Below, piece by piece: positions 10,091-21,688 of a DNA stretch of 64,000 nt. Under the pieces are notes generated by a model. The model was given only the letters and a program-made list of their open reading frames with translations. It did no database searches and had not been told where the DNA came from. A program made the translations under genes and the position numbers. The stretch's first letter is position 1. Each line of letters starts with the position of its first letter. Location of the stretch: NCBI RefSeq assembly GCF_007565055.1, contig NC_044555.1, positions 40,092,235-40,156,234 of the forward strand, in the 5' to 3' direction. The stretch is from Rhinopithecus roxellana (Eukaryota > Chordata > Mammalia > Primates > Cercopithecidae).

Positions 10091-12493
10091 TGGTAAGAGA
10101 GCTATTGAGTAGGTAATTCATACCTGACATATAAACCTGAAGGTCAAGTTCTACACTAGCGAATATTCAATAATAAAACAAAAATTTCTACCACTCAAAC
10201 AGCTAGCTTTTCTGTTTTTATTTACTTGTATCTCACTGAAAATAAATGCAACTTTTGCATGTATGCGATATTGTTCATCTAGCTCCAATTGGTCCAGATC
10301 TTTAGTCTATCCACATCATTTTCTTGTGTAGATCCTGCACCAGCATGTATATTGAGGACGTTCCCCCTGGAAATGCAAGCTTCTGAGATAGGAATCCTAG
10401 ATTTTTAGTAGTTAGAATGCTTAGTCACAATCAACCTAAATATAAAAGTCTTCATGAGATAGAAGAAATATATATAGTCTTCTAAAGGAAATGCCAACTG
10501 AAGTTTTGTATATCTAGCTTAATTTTTTGGCTGGTTTACATTATAAAACTGGACATTTTAAAATTGGGAGTGAATAGCACTCATGACTCCATTAGTGATT
10601 TAAAAGTACATTTAATATTTTCATATGTTAAATTGGTCACTGTTAGTGTTACCATCCTTTCACTGTTCTACTGGATAAGATCTAGAACAGTGAAGCATGT
10701 AGCATTATACACTGCCTCTAGTCTGCAAAAGAATTTTGGTGTCTCCACTTCAAATATTTTTATCCAACTTTGCATTGATATTGGGCATATAAACATTAGT
10801 AAGATACAAATTCTGACAGAAAAAGACTTGTTTTGTAGGGAGAATATGACTAAACATCATTTCAGAAACACTTTCCTAAAATCATGCCAGTGGGAATGGC
10901 AGTCTGTAACTTCATTTTTAAGGAAAGTTAGCCAAAGATGCTATATACTGATTACATTAAATGGTCAAATCAAAGTGTATTTGTTTATGTGTATATTTAC
11001 ACCTCCATATTTTGAAATAAATTATTAGTTTTTCATATAGTTCAGTTAGTACTCAATTCCCTTTTCTCTTGGGCCTGTCATATCTCAGAAGACGTCAGTA
11101 GGTAAATAACTAAGAGGAAAGGAAAAAGAGACCTAGCACGCCTCCTAGTTTTGAGTTTGTTGTGCCACATAGCTAATTGACTTAATATTGAGCCAGAGCC
11201 TCCAACTCAAATCATGTTCAGAGGAGTACATGGATGAGTGCAGATTCATTATCAAGCATGACAGGTAAGTTTTCTCCAGCTCTTTTTCTTAATCATTTCA
11301 CATGATTCTTTTTTTCCCTTAAATTTTTATTAGTATGAAAAAAAGTGGGAATTTGAAAAGAATATGATAGATGTTTGGAGGTTTCTCTAGGCCTTTTGTT
11401 ACTTTTTATGAAAAAATAAAGGTGATATATTAGGAAATAAATATAGTTTTTGTATATTTGAACCCATGTTAATACATATTATATTGTTACTTATCAAATG
11501 CTAAACTTTCACTGGATTTTTAAAATATTAAAATTACGTTTCAGCTTTTATATTTCATATCAGTAGACAGAGATCATGGTGGAAAGAACATTTATTTACA
11601 GTGCATATCTTTTTTTCTAGATAAACAAGGAACACTGAAGGGAATTTGAACAAAAAAAGTAAGGAACTGAAAATATTTCATAGGCTTTTGTCTTAATAGA
11701 AGGCTGAGGTGAAAAGACACCTATGGTTTAGCTCAACTTCTAGGAAGCTGTATCACTGCAGTTGTGAGATTTGAAAGCTTGGTCACAACATTCAGCTTAA
11801 CAAATTTCTATTGATCACAGTCAGATAATTTTTCACCAATTAAAGACAGCCTAATGCAAGAATATTGAATTAATTTCCTATGGATGTGCTCTAGCTATGA
11901 AAAACCTTTAAACTCCAAAGATTGTCAGCGATAAAGGGAGCCAAAGAACACTAAACAATGTTAATGTGCTCCTAAATCTCAGTACTACTTGGAAAATACC
12001 AATAATCTTTTTAAACAAAGCAAATCTAAAAGGCTGTGAACAAGGTGGATTAGCAATACATTCTCAAAGTGGATTCCAAAACACCAGAGCTGCAGCCAAA
12101 TGAACTGGGGTTCCATTTTAAAAAAACTAGGATCTCTGAACCCGGTTAAACATGCACTTTTATGGATTATTTTTTTACCAGAATTTGCTTTCAGCCTTAA
12201 ATCTAGGTAACAGGATGCTCCATGTCATTAAACTAAAACGTCCTGGACACACATTACATTTTTAGAAAATGCTGTCGCCAAATTCAAAGCAGATTGGAAG
12301 CTGATTTCTTGTATCCTTCACCACAGCTGCAAAGAAGCCAATTTATATAGCAAGTAAGGCAAACAGCTTAGATGATGTACCAAGCTAATTTAAAATGACT
12401 TTACTTGAGAATCAAATTCTTCAGGAATGTCTATAATTAAATGTTACTATTTTGGGTAAAATACCGAATAAATTAAAATTTTACAATTCTGGT
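10091..12493. other. Unassigned single-copy-looking sequence
   Basis: About 2.4 kb with no recognised transposon. A 154-codon open frame (10564-11028, plus) is discussed as a finding and not called as a gene. The part 11690-12420 is the most complex, with little homopolymer, and looks like ordinary unique DNA. Confidence 0.5.
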
Positions 12494-13727
12494 AGAAATA
12501 TACATGGACTATCACACACACCGGGACCTATGATGGGGAGGGGTAGAGATTCTCATAAAAATCTTCAACTTGTGGATCCGTAAAGACTCTGACATTACTT
12601 GTATTTTCCAATAAATATTCTTATTCACTCTCTTAAACAAACTATTTTATTCTACACTTTACCCCAATAGAACCCTAACCCTTTATAGGGACCCTATATA
12701 ACTGTAACCCTTTTCCTTATTATGTTTATTTATTTATTATGCCTTAGCCCAGCTGGACTTGAAAAAATAATATATTCATAGTCTGTGTTCATTCAGCACC
12801 CTGTCGTGAAGAATCAGAAGACTACCTTGCAGGTCAAAGATTTTTACTTGCTCAGCACAGAAAACCAAACACCGCATGTTCTCACTCATAGGTGGGAACT
12901 GAATAATGAGATCACTTGGACTCGGGAAGGGGAACATCACACACCGGGGCCTATCATGGTGGGGGGCGGGGGAGGGATTGCATTGGGAGTTATACCTGAT
13001 GTAAATGACGAGTTGATGGGTGCTGACGAGTTGATGGGTGCAGCACACCAACATGGCACAAGTATACATATGTAACAAACCTGCACGTTATGCACATGTA
13101 CCCTAGAACTTAAAGTATAATAATAATAATTAAAAAAAAAAGAAAGATGAGCAGGGATTATCAAAGCATAGATAAGAGGGAAGGGATGTCCAGCATTAGA
13201 AAGAATATATGTGAAAGTATGTAGGTACGATATTCTATCAAGAATTTAAAGTATCCTAAAAGTAAATTCAAATATTATCTGAAGTATGTGAAATTGAAAT
13301 ACAGAAAAGTCCAGCAGTCTATGTGTAATGTATTTTCTTTTTTAAGAGTTCTTTTAAAGACAATTCTGTAAGAAATTTCTCTGTGACTATGAAGGTAATA
13401 TTGTATGATGTAAATAATGTTCATCAAGTTAAAAATAACATTGTTACAACTCTGATCCATTGTAAAGTTTAGGTAAAATAGTACTCATTTTTATTATTGA
13501 AACAGTATAATCAGTAGACATAGCTCTGCGTTGTATACATATTTTGTTTTGTCTCCTCTGATTGTACTCATGTGAATGTGGGAAAATACGATTTTTATAA
13601 ACAGACACTTAAAGAAAAATGGCCTATGCAAACGATGTAATTTAGAGCAACCCTAGTATATGTGTTCACTTCAGTGCTGACTGAATAAAATCATCATAAG
13701 AATTGAAAAAAAAGAAATATACATGGA
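12494..13727 (+). mobile_element. 1.2 kb retroposed insertion with target duplication
   Basis: AGAAATATACATGGA (15 bp) occurs exactly at 12494-12508 and 13713-13727. The insert between them ends in GAATAAAATC with AATAAA at 13684-13689 and a short poly(A) at 13706-13712. These are the marks of an L1-driven copy of a polyadenylated RNA. The body holds unrecognised sequence (12550-12850), an L1PA 3' end (about 12850-13140) and more unrecognised, 3'-UTR-like sequence (13141-13700). The first 40 bp also resemble the L1 3' UTR (ATCACACACACCGGGACC). I do not recognise a parent gene. It could be a retrocopy of a non-coding transcript that already contained L1 sequence, or a retrocopy later hit by an L1. 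Confidence 0.75.
12850..13140 (+). mobile_element. L1PA 3' end, inside the retroposed insertion
   Basis: From AAAACCAAACACCGCATG onward this is the last part of L1PA ORF2 and the 3' UTR, ending TTAAAGTATAATAATAATAA plus an A tail. An 18-bp tandem duplication lies at 13006-13041. I could not find a separate target duplication around this piece, which is why it may have been part of the retroposed RNA. Confidence 0.85.
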
Positions 13728-13740
13728 GACTAGAACTAAT

Positions 13741-14323
13741 GTATAAAATAATATACAAAATAGTTGAACTGGGGGCAGAAGGAATAATGACAAGCTATAT
13801 TACAAGAATCTCTAGTGATGACAAGCAGTACTTTCCCAGGGTACCATGCTTATACAAGATATAGACCAAGGCCTATTCAAAGCCAGAACATATAGAGACT
13901 TCTTTTAGGTCTGGTCATTGCCAGTGGACCCATCGTATCATTATTTCTAGCTATAACATTTATACATATAATGATATGCTCCAAAAGTATACAAAAATAT
14001 TTTAATGTTTAAGCGGTCAATGTGATGCTTCTTTAAAAAAAAAAACAAACGAGCAAACACAGACACACACACATATACACACACGCACACATCTGTATTT
14101 CGGAAAGCACACAAGAGTTAATATAATGGTCAGAGGGAAAAATTCACTATGTTATACTCTAAAGATTTTATAACCAAAACACTTTGGAATACATGGTTAT
14201 AAATTATAATTTTGATATTTGAATCAGCCAAGTTATATTAACGTAAACTTAAATGTTAGAGTGAGGGTAGCTTGAATAACCAGCCTTATTTTCCAGTTGA
14301 TTTTTATTTTACAAAGTTAAATA
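13741..14323. other. Unassigned sequence with a CA-rich run
   Basis: Unrecognised apart from an A-rich and CA-rich stretch at about 14034-14092 (ACACACACATATACACACAC and neighbours). No gene or transposon call. Confidence 0.5.
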
Positions 14324-14600
14324 GACTCACTCATAGGTGGTAATTGAACAACGAGAACACTTGGACACAGGAAGGGGAACATCACACACCGGGGCCTGTC
14401 GTGGGGTGGAGGGATGGGGGAGGGATAGCATTAGGAGATACACCTGATGTAAATGACGAGTTAATGGGTGCAGCACACCCACACGGCACATGTATACATC
14501 TGTAACAAACCTGCACGTTCTGCACATGTACCCCAGATCTTAAAGTATAATAAATAATAAAAATTATAATAAAAATAAATAAATAAATAAAAATGGATGA
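14324..14600 (+). mobile_element. 5'-truncated L1PA 3' end
   Basis: Starts within ACTCACTCATAGGTGGTAAT and continues through the L1 3' UTR (CATCACACACCGGGGCCTGT ... GACGAGTTAATGGGTGCAGC) to CTTAAAGTATAATA and an A/AAAT tail. It is an independent copy of the region also seen at 12850-13140: it lacks the 18-bp duplication and differs at many sites. Confidence 0.92.
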
Positions 14601-15367
14601 AATAAAATGAGAAAAAAAAGAAATGCTTCTGTTAAGTGCTATTCCAGTGTGAAAAAGAAGTACCACTAAAAGATTTTGAACGGTTGACTTAAGGAGTAAA
14701 ACATGAAGGTCATTTCTTGACTTTCCCAAGTATAATACCTTTAACATAAATGAACCACTTAGCTCTAAATCTTAAGAGAGTTTCTTTTATGTTATATTAT
14801 TTATATAATATATATTATATTAATGCATAAATTGTTTAACTTGTGACAATATACAGTGCAAGTAATTTATACTCTGTCACTTTAAAGTAATTCTCATAAA
14901 GTGGTTTCTAAGATAATCTACATCAGTTTCTTCGTCTCACCCATTCCTATGAAATAGATATTTTAGAAAAAGTTAAAAGACATAGACAAATGTATTTATA
15001 TTATATTGGTGATTTTTTGCAACAATGAACTTATATTTGATTGTAAGTAAAATATAACATTTTTAAAGTTTTCTTTGATGTAATATGCACTAACATACAT
15101 AGGTCTTGGTTTGCAACTCTTCATACCTCACTTCACAGAATATATTTTCAATTAATTTTAGGATTCACGATAAAGCCTCGCAAATAATTGTTACAATATG
15201 TATCCATACTGAGGACAAATAAAGAAACGTTAGTGAAGACCTTTGTGGTTTCAAACTGAAATAATGAACTCTTCTTTTTAGGAAATATCATTTGTCAAAG
15301 GGACAATGCCTAGGGTTGTACATAGTCCCCACGTATATGCGTCCAGAAATGGTATAACAATTCCTAC
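14601..15367. other. No recognised feature
   Basis: AT-rich sequence with a TA-rich patch near 14796-14822. No supported gene or repeat. Confidence 0.5.
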
Positions 15368-15515
15368 GCAGGCTGTGAAATTAGGCCAGCCTATGTTTGA
15401 ATCTTAGATCCTTTATTTATAGCATGTGTGATGTGAGACCATTTAATTAACTTTTGTAAGCTTCAATATTCTCATCTGTAAAGCTTAAATGATAATAGTA
15501 TTACCTACCGTGTGT
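15368..15515 (+). mobile_element. MIR fragment
   Basis: Follows the tRNA-derived MIR SINE: TTTGAATCTTAGATCC in the body, then GTGAGACCATTTAATTAACTTTTG, CTCATCTGTAAAGCTTAAATGATAATAG and TTACCTACC. It runs into a GT repeat at its 3' side. Confidence 0.7.
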
Positions 15516-15673
15516 GTGTGTGTCTTTGTTGTGCATTGTTACAGTGCATGCACTGTACTTTATATAATGATTTTATAGAAATTGTAGAAGAGCCACTCTC
15601 TCCTCTCTTTCTCTTCTCTTCCTCCTCCTTTTCCTCCCCTTCCTCTTCTTCCTCCTCCTCCTCCTCTACATCT

Positions 15674-15705
<32 letters not shown>

Positions 15706-15821
15706 TGGGGGCTATCATTGCTATTTACTTTGTAGTGGGTTATAAGAATAGAAAACTGTGCCTTTTATGAGAAAAAAACTTAAATAAATGTGAAGTGTCT
15801 TTGTGTGTATGTGTGTGTGCA

Positions 15822-15856
<35 letters not shown>

Positions 15857-15865
15857 CAGGTATTT
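15508..15865. repeat. Cluster of simple repeats
   Basis: Four tracts: a short (GT)n at 15508-15524; a polypyrimidine C/T tract at about 15597-15666 followed by (CATA)n and (CA)n to 15705; then (TG)n at about 15799-15839 running into (GA)n to 15857. The pyrimidine tract produces Ser-rich and Glu-rich frames on its two strands, which are artefacts. Confidence 0.92.
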
Positions 15866-18419
15866 TTCATATTCATATACTTCCTTTGGATATTTTTCTC
15901 CAATTCATGAAACTAATCCTTGGTTTCACCTTGAATGATCTGAGAAATCACTGAAGAGATTCTGACACTAATTGTGATAACTCACTTCTATTAAAGCGTA
16001 GAACAAAGAAATATACCAGAAAATATTGTGGATATGGCAGTTTTGTCCTATTGTATTGATCACCTAGTCAGCTAGAGGAATACTGAAATATTAAATAATT
16101 CCTAAAAGCATGGACTTACAAGTTTCTTTTAGAAGGTATAGAAGACCCTTAATAACAGTCCAAAATTTTAAAACTTACTTGTTAAAATGAAAACAAAAGT
16201 ATAATGTAGACTTTTTTGATGCAGAATTGCCTAAGTAAGGTAATCAACTTGAGTGAAAATTACTAAACTGTTTCCTATAAATTTCCAAGTGATATTTTCC
16301 CATTTTATGTAGAACAGTCTAGTTCAGTGAAGGATTAATAGAGGATAATGACCTAGATAACTTTTGAAACTAATATGCTAAAGTAGAGATGGTCTTCTCT
16401 TACTGATAACATTTTTACTATGATATACAGACAAATGAACTTTTAGTGTTTAAAGTAAATAAAAGATATAGGAAACTGAGTATTATTTTATGACAACGAG
16501 ATGAACTATGCATTCGTTTAATATGGAATCACAAAACCATGAGTGGGGGCCAATGTTATTTAACATCATGTATTGAGAAATTTATTGAAAAAATATTCTG
16601 GTTTATTTTTGGAATACAATATTTGTAACCCAGTTAATTGTCTTCAAGACATTTGGTATTCTGAGGCCACATTTTTTTAAACCATATATGTAATGGAATA
16701 AATTAACTGTACGCTTCAGTTTATGACAACTTGTTATGACAACTTATTGTTAAGAGACTATACAATAACCTTTTATTTTTTTCACACATTTATTTCTTCA
16801 TTCATTCACTTGCATACCTATACTCCACCTTCACAGCCTTTCCTTCCTATGGTTTTCTATGAATTTGATATGGAGCTTTTTATTTGTATGTAGCTTATGA
16901 AACTTTTTTTGCCTTGTGTTGTTCAACTTTCTTTGTTCTAAACTTTTCTTTTCAAATCACCATAGGCCAGCATGATCATTACAGTGTTTAACAAAACAAA
17001 ACAAAATAAAACTAATAATATTTAGGTTCAGAAGCACCCTTAATTTCCTTCCTTCACATATGCACATCTTTGTTCTCTTTATCTTAATCTTAAATCCCAA
17101 TATCCTTCCGATCCCCCCCCCCCTTTTTTCTATTAGCTTTTAATTCTTCAGTCGTTTCACTGCCTTTATACTGCCTTGAGTTCCTGATTACCTCAGTGGC
17201 TGTAACTCATGCGTGGTACACTGTAGATCAAATAATCCGAGGAGTGCTCATTCTTTCTGTATGCTATAAAATGAATTTTACATAGAAAACTTTATATTAT
17301 TTGACTCTAAGTCAACCACAAAACAATCTTCAGATGCCTCTGTTTGACTCTATTCTTTTTCTATATTTTCATTGAAATTGATCATAATGCAGCTTTTCTC
17401 CGTATTAAATATGAGTTTTTGGTTGTCTTGGGGACTTACTCACCATGTACAACACGAGTTCTGTGACCAAATGCTTTCTAAATTTCAAACAAGCCAATGA
17501 ACATTGGAAATGCAACTTGTTGATAAACTTGAGACTGTATTTATTCAGTACAATTCATGCTGTTGCAAAATTTTTTCCAAGCCAACCTCTGCACTTTGTT
17601 TTATTATAAATATATCATCCGATGTGTCAGTAAGAGACATATTTTGCTTATTATTTAAACGATAACAAAAATGGAAGAAACTAACTTCCTAAATTGCATT
17701 CCACTGAGTGATGTGTATGGTGGCATACACATCAGTATTCAATAAAATTTCAGTTACACATACACTGACGGGCCCAGTGTTTGATGGATAAATCTTGTGC
17801 AAAAACCAGGAACGTTATTTTAAACAGTAATATGAAGTCTTCTGTCATATTGGTAGTTTGGGAATAAGTGATTCATACTGTTGTTAGGGAGCCTCCATTT
17901 CAAACCATATTTCAGGCAATGATTAAGCCTCAGAGCACCTTGGGACCTAGTCCCTAAATTCCATGCAAGAGACAAATAAAATCAAAAAAATTAAGCAACT
18001 TTGTAATTCCATAATGAGAGATAGGATTATTACAATTATCAAAACAAGCCTAACTAAATCTGCCTCAAATGTTAGACTGGCATCATTGTGCCAATTGCCT
18101 GGAGTTATTAATATCATAATGCCAAACACAAATGCTTAAAAGGCACTGGAATCTGGGAAGCAGTAATAAAAATTTGGACAGACACTGTGTAGCATCAAGA
18201 ACCAAAAAGTTAGGGACGATAGTCTTTCCTGTGCTCTTAAGCAGGTACCCCCCTCCTGTCTGCCATTTTGTTTCTGTGACTGAGGAGCTGCCAATTAAGA
18301 AATAAAATAAATTGCTAGTCATACAGTGACACAGGAAGAGTGGATAGTTTAAGTATTCAAGAGGTATTCTGTGAGTACCCTGGTCCACTTTAACTAGGAG
18401 CTGAGGTATGCTCAGATGT
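15866..18419. other. Unassigned, mostly single-copy-looking sequence
   Basis: About 2.5 kb without a recognised transposon. Contains an 11-C homopolymer (17113-17123), a 13-bp tandem pair (16721-16746), a perfect 11-bp stem with a 4-nt loop (17709-17734) and a small palindrome CCAATG-AA-CATTGG (17494-17507). No open frame of note. Confidence 0.5.
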
Positions 18420-20872
18420 TAGCCACTTTTTAAAAATTATTATTATTATACTTTAAGTTATAGGGTACAGTTGCACAACGTGCAGGTTTGTTACATTGGT
18501 ATACATGTGCCAGGTTGGTTTGCTGCACCCATCAACTCATCATTTACATTAGGTATTTCTCCTAACGATATCCCTCCTCTAGTCCCCCACCCCCTAACAG
18601 GCCCCGGTGTGTGATGTTTCCCTCCCTGTGCTCATGTGTTCTCATTGTTCAACTCCCACTTATAAGTGAGAACATGTGGTGTTTGGTTTTCTGTCCTTGT
18701 GATATTTTGCTAAGAATGATGGTTTCCAGCTTCATCCATGTCCCTGCAAAGGACATGAACTCATCCTTTTTTATGGCTGCATAGTATTCCATGGTGTATA
18801 TGTGCCACATTTTCTTTATCCAGTCTATCATCGATGGGCATTTGGGTTGGTTCCAAGTCTTTGGTATTGTGAATATCGCTGCAATAAACATATGTGTGCA
18901 TGTGTCTTTATAGTAGCATGATTTATAATCCTTTGGGTATATACCCAGCAATGGGATTGCTGGGTCAAATGGTATTTCTAGTTCTAGATCCTTGAGGAAT
19001 CGCCACACTGTCTTCCACAATGGTTGAACTAATTTACACTCCCACCAACAGTGTAAAAGTGTTCCTATTTCTCCACATACTCTCCAGCATCTGTTGTTTC
19101 CTGACTTCTTAATGATCACCATTCTAACTGGTGTTAGATGGTATCTCATTGTGGTTTTAATTTGCATTTCTGTAATGAACAGTGATGATGAACATTTTTT
19201 CATGTCTGTTGGCTGCATGAATGTCTTCTTTCAAGAAGGGTCTGTTCATATCCTTTGCCCACTTTTTGAGGGATTTTTCTTTTTTCTTATCTGGTAAATT
19301 TGTTTAATTTCTTTGTAGATTCTGGATATTAGCCCTTTGTTAGATAGATAGATTGCAAAAATTTTCTCCCATTCTGTAGGTTGCCTCTTCACTCTGATGA
19401 TAGTTTCTTTTCCTGTGCAGAAGCTCTTTAGTTTAATTAGATCCCATTTGTCTATTTTGACTTTTGTTGCCGTTGCTTTTGGTGTTTTAGTCATGAAGTC
19501 TTAGCCTATGCCTATGTCTTGAATTGTATTGCCTAGGTTTTCTTCTGAGGTTTTTATGGTTTTAGGTCTTACATTTAAGTCTTTAATACATGTTGAGTTA
19601 GCTTTGTTTGTAAAGTGTAAGGAAGGCGTCCAGTTTCAAGCTTTCTACATATGGCTAGCCAGTTTCCCCAGCACCATTTATTAAATAGGGAATCCTTTCC
19701 CCATTTCTTGTTTGTGTCAGATTTGTCAAAGATCAGATGGTTGCAGTTGTGTGGTGTTATTTCTGAGGCTTCTGTTCTGTTCCATTGGTTAAATATCTGT
19801 TTTGGCACCAGTACCATGCTGTTTTGGTTACTGTAGCCTTGTAGTACAGTTTGAAGTCAGGTAGCATGATGCCTCCAACTTTGTTCATTTTGCTTAGGAT
19901 TGTCTTGGTTATGTGTGCTGTTTTTTGGTTCCATATGAAATTTAAAGTAGTTTTTTTCCAATTCTGTGAAGAAAGTCAGTGGTAGCTTGATGGGGATAGC
20001 ATTTAATCTATAAATTACCTTGGGCAGTATGGCCATTTTCATGATATTGATTCTTCCTATCCATGAGCATGGAATGTTCTTCCATATGTTTGTGTTCTCT
20101 TTTATTTCATTGAGCAGTTGTTTGTAGTTCTCCTTGAAGAGGTCCTTCACATCCCTCATAAGTTGTATTCTTAAGTATTTTATCCTCTTTGTAGCAATTG
20201 CAAATGGGAGTTCACTCATGATTTGGCTCTCTGTTTGTCTGATCTTGGTGTATAAGAATGCTTGTGATTTTTGCACACTGATTTTGTATCCTGAGACTTT
20301 GCTGAAGTTGCTTATCAGCTTAAGGAGATTTGGGGCAGAGATGACAGGGTTTTCTAAATATACAATCATGTCATCTGGAAACAGAGACCATTTGAATTCC
20401 TCTTTTCCTAATTAAATAACCTTTATGTCTCTCTCTTGCCTGATTGCCCTGGCCAGAACTTCCAATATTATGCTGAATAGGAGTGATGAGAGAGGGTATC
20501 CTTGTCTTGTGCCAGTTTTTGAGGGGAATGCTTCCAGATTTTGCCCATTCAGTATGATATTAGCTGTGGGTTTTTCATAAATAGCTCTTATTATTTTGAG
20601 ATATGTTCCATCAATACCTAGTTTACTGAGAGCTTTTAGCATGAAGGGGTGTTGAATTTTGCAAAGACCTTTTTTGCATCTATTGAGATAATCACGTGGT
20701 TTTTGTAATTGGTTCTGTTTATATGATGGATTATGTTTACTGATTTGTGTATGTTGAACCAGCCTTGCATTCCAGGGATGAAGCTGACTTGATGGTGATG
20801 GATAAGCTTTCTGATGTGCTGCTGGATTTGGTTCACCAGTATTTTATTGAAAATTTTCACATAGCCACTTTT
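18420..20872 (-). mobile_element. 5'-truncated L1PA, minus strand, with target duplication
   Basis: The element body is about 18431-20861. TAGCCACTTTT flanks it at 18420-18430 and 20862-20872. Read on the minus strand it holds about the last two thirds of ORF2, then the 3' UTR and a short tail at the left. Truncation is inside the reverse transcriptase region. The TSD and the simple 5' truncation mark an ordinary target-primed insertion. The sequence divergence fits an older L1PA. Confidence 0.95.
18649..20861 (-). pseudogene. L1 ORF2 remnant (reverse transcriptase to C-terminus)
   Basis: ORF2p makes L1 cDNA at the target site. Here the frame starts inside the reverse transcriptase and is broken into at least six pieces (about 20908-20636, 20642-20412, 20369-19857, 19817-19575, 19494-19246, 19218-18649). 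The last piece is 189 codons and keeps the C-terminal cysteine-rich motif CWRVCGEIGTLLHCWWEC (C-x3-C-x7-H-x4-C) and the natural stop. The piece 20642-20412 keeps the GTRQGYPLSSLLF segment just upstream of the catalytic motif. Endonuclease and ORF1 are absent through 5' truncation. Not functional. Confidence 0.93.
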
Positions 20873-21183
20873 AAAAGCAAAACTTGTACATTTTCTGCCT
20901 CTTGGCAAACATCCTGTTCAGTATGGAAAGCTGCCACATACTGAGTATTAGAGAGGCACCTCAAAATGCTACATCTCCATGAAGGAAATGTGCAAGATAT
21001 GTTTCTGCATATGAACTACAAAATGAGTTCCTTATTTGCATGAATATGAGAGACAATAGATGTTATCCTAAGCAAAGACATTTATTATGCTTTTTCTAAA
21101 TAAAGTACTTAAGAACAAACAAAATGCTGAATTATTATTATGTTTTCTTGAATAACTCAATGATTTTAAGTGTTATCTTAGAT
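20873..21183. other. No recognised feature
   Basis: Short unassigned stretch between the L1 and the antisense ERV-L LTR. Confidence 0.5.
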
Positions 21184-21688
21184 TGTGTTAATCACAGTCT
21201 TGTCAAGAGACAAATGGCATACTCAAAAGGGGTTATTGAAATGAATGTGATAAAAGGATTATTTACAGGTATAGGTAGGATTAAGGGGAAGCAATAAGGC
21301 TTAATAAAATCCCCCAGGGCTGACCGCAACAGGAAGGTTTTACCACCCTTAGGACTGAAGAGACAAAGAGAGGATGTGGTTATAGGCACCTTAGGGCAGC
21401 TGGAACTGTAGCTATAAGAGAGGGCTGCCTGAAAGGGTCTATGGTCTTGGGTAGAAGCATGCAGTCATTGTCAACCCATGGCTTTCAAGGAGTGAGTTAA
21501 GGGAATAAATAATCCAATTTTTTCTTTTCATCTTTTCAAATTCTTCTGACTGTGCTTCATATTGGCCACTAAAAACTAGACGGAATGGTAATTAGGTCAC
21601 TGTAGTTTATAAAGATAAATAAGGTGCAAAGAGGGAGGAGAGGGGAGTAGAGTATATCTGGGAGAAGCAAGCAGAAAACATTTATCAC
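21184..21688 (-). mobile_element. Probable ERV-L-class LTR, minus strand (3' LTR)
   Basis: Read on the minus strand it has an LTR-like layout ending in CAAGACTGTGATTAACACA, with TGTG on the plus strand at the left. It directly precedes, on the minus strand downstream of, ERV-L dUTPase-like sequence. A purine-rich stretch (AGGGTCAAAAGGGATAGAC on the minus strand, about 21689-21708) lies where a polypurine tract belongs. The subfamily is not assigned. Confidence 0.5.

Noticed and set aside
11262..11270. Perfect CAG/GTAAGT splice-donor-like site
   Set aside because: An isolated match with no acceptor, exon frame or gene context.
12661..12690. CCCTAACCC-like text suggesting an interstitial telomere
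   Set aside because: Only about one and a half units are present, well within chance.
12785..13075. 96-codon frame covering part of the retroposed insert
   Set aside because: Most of it is translated L1 3' UTR with the 18-bp duplication (repeated DELMGA); no support as a protein.
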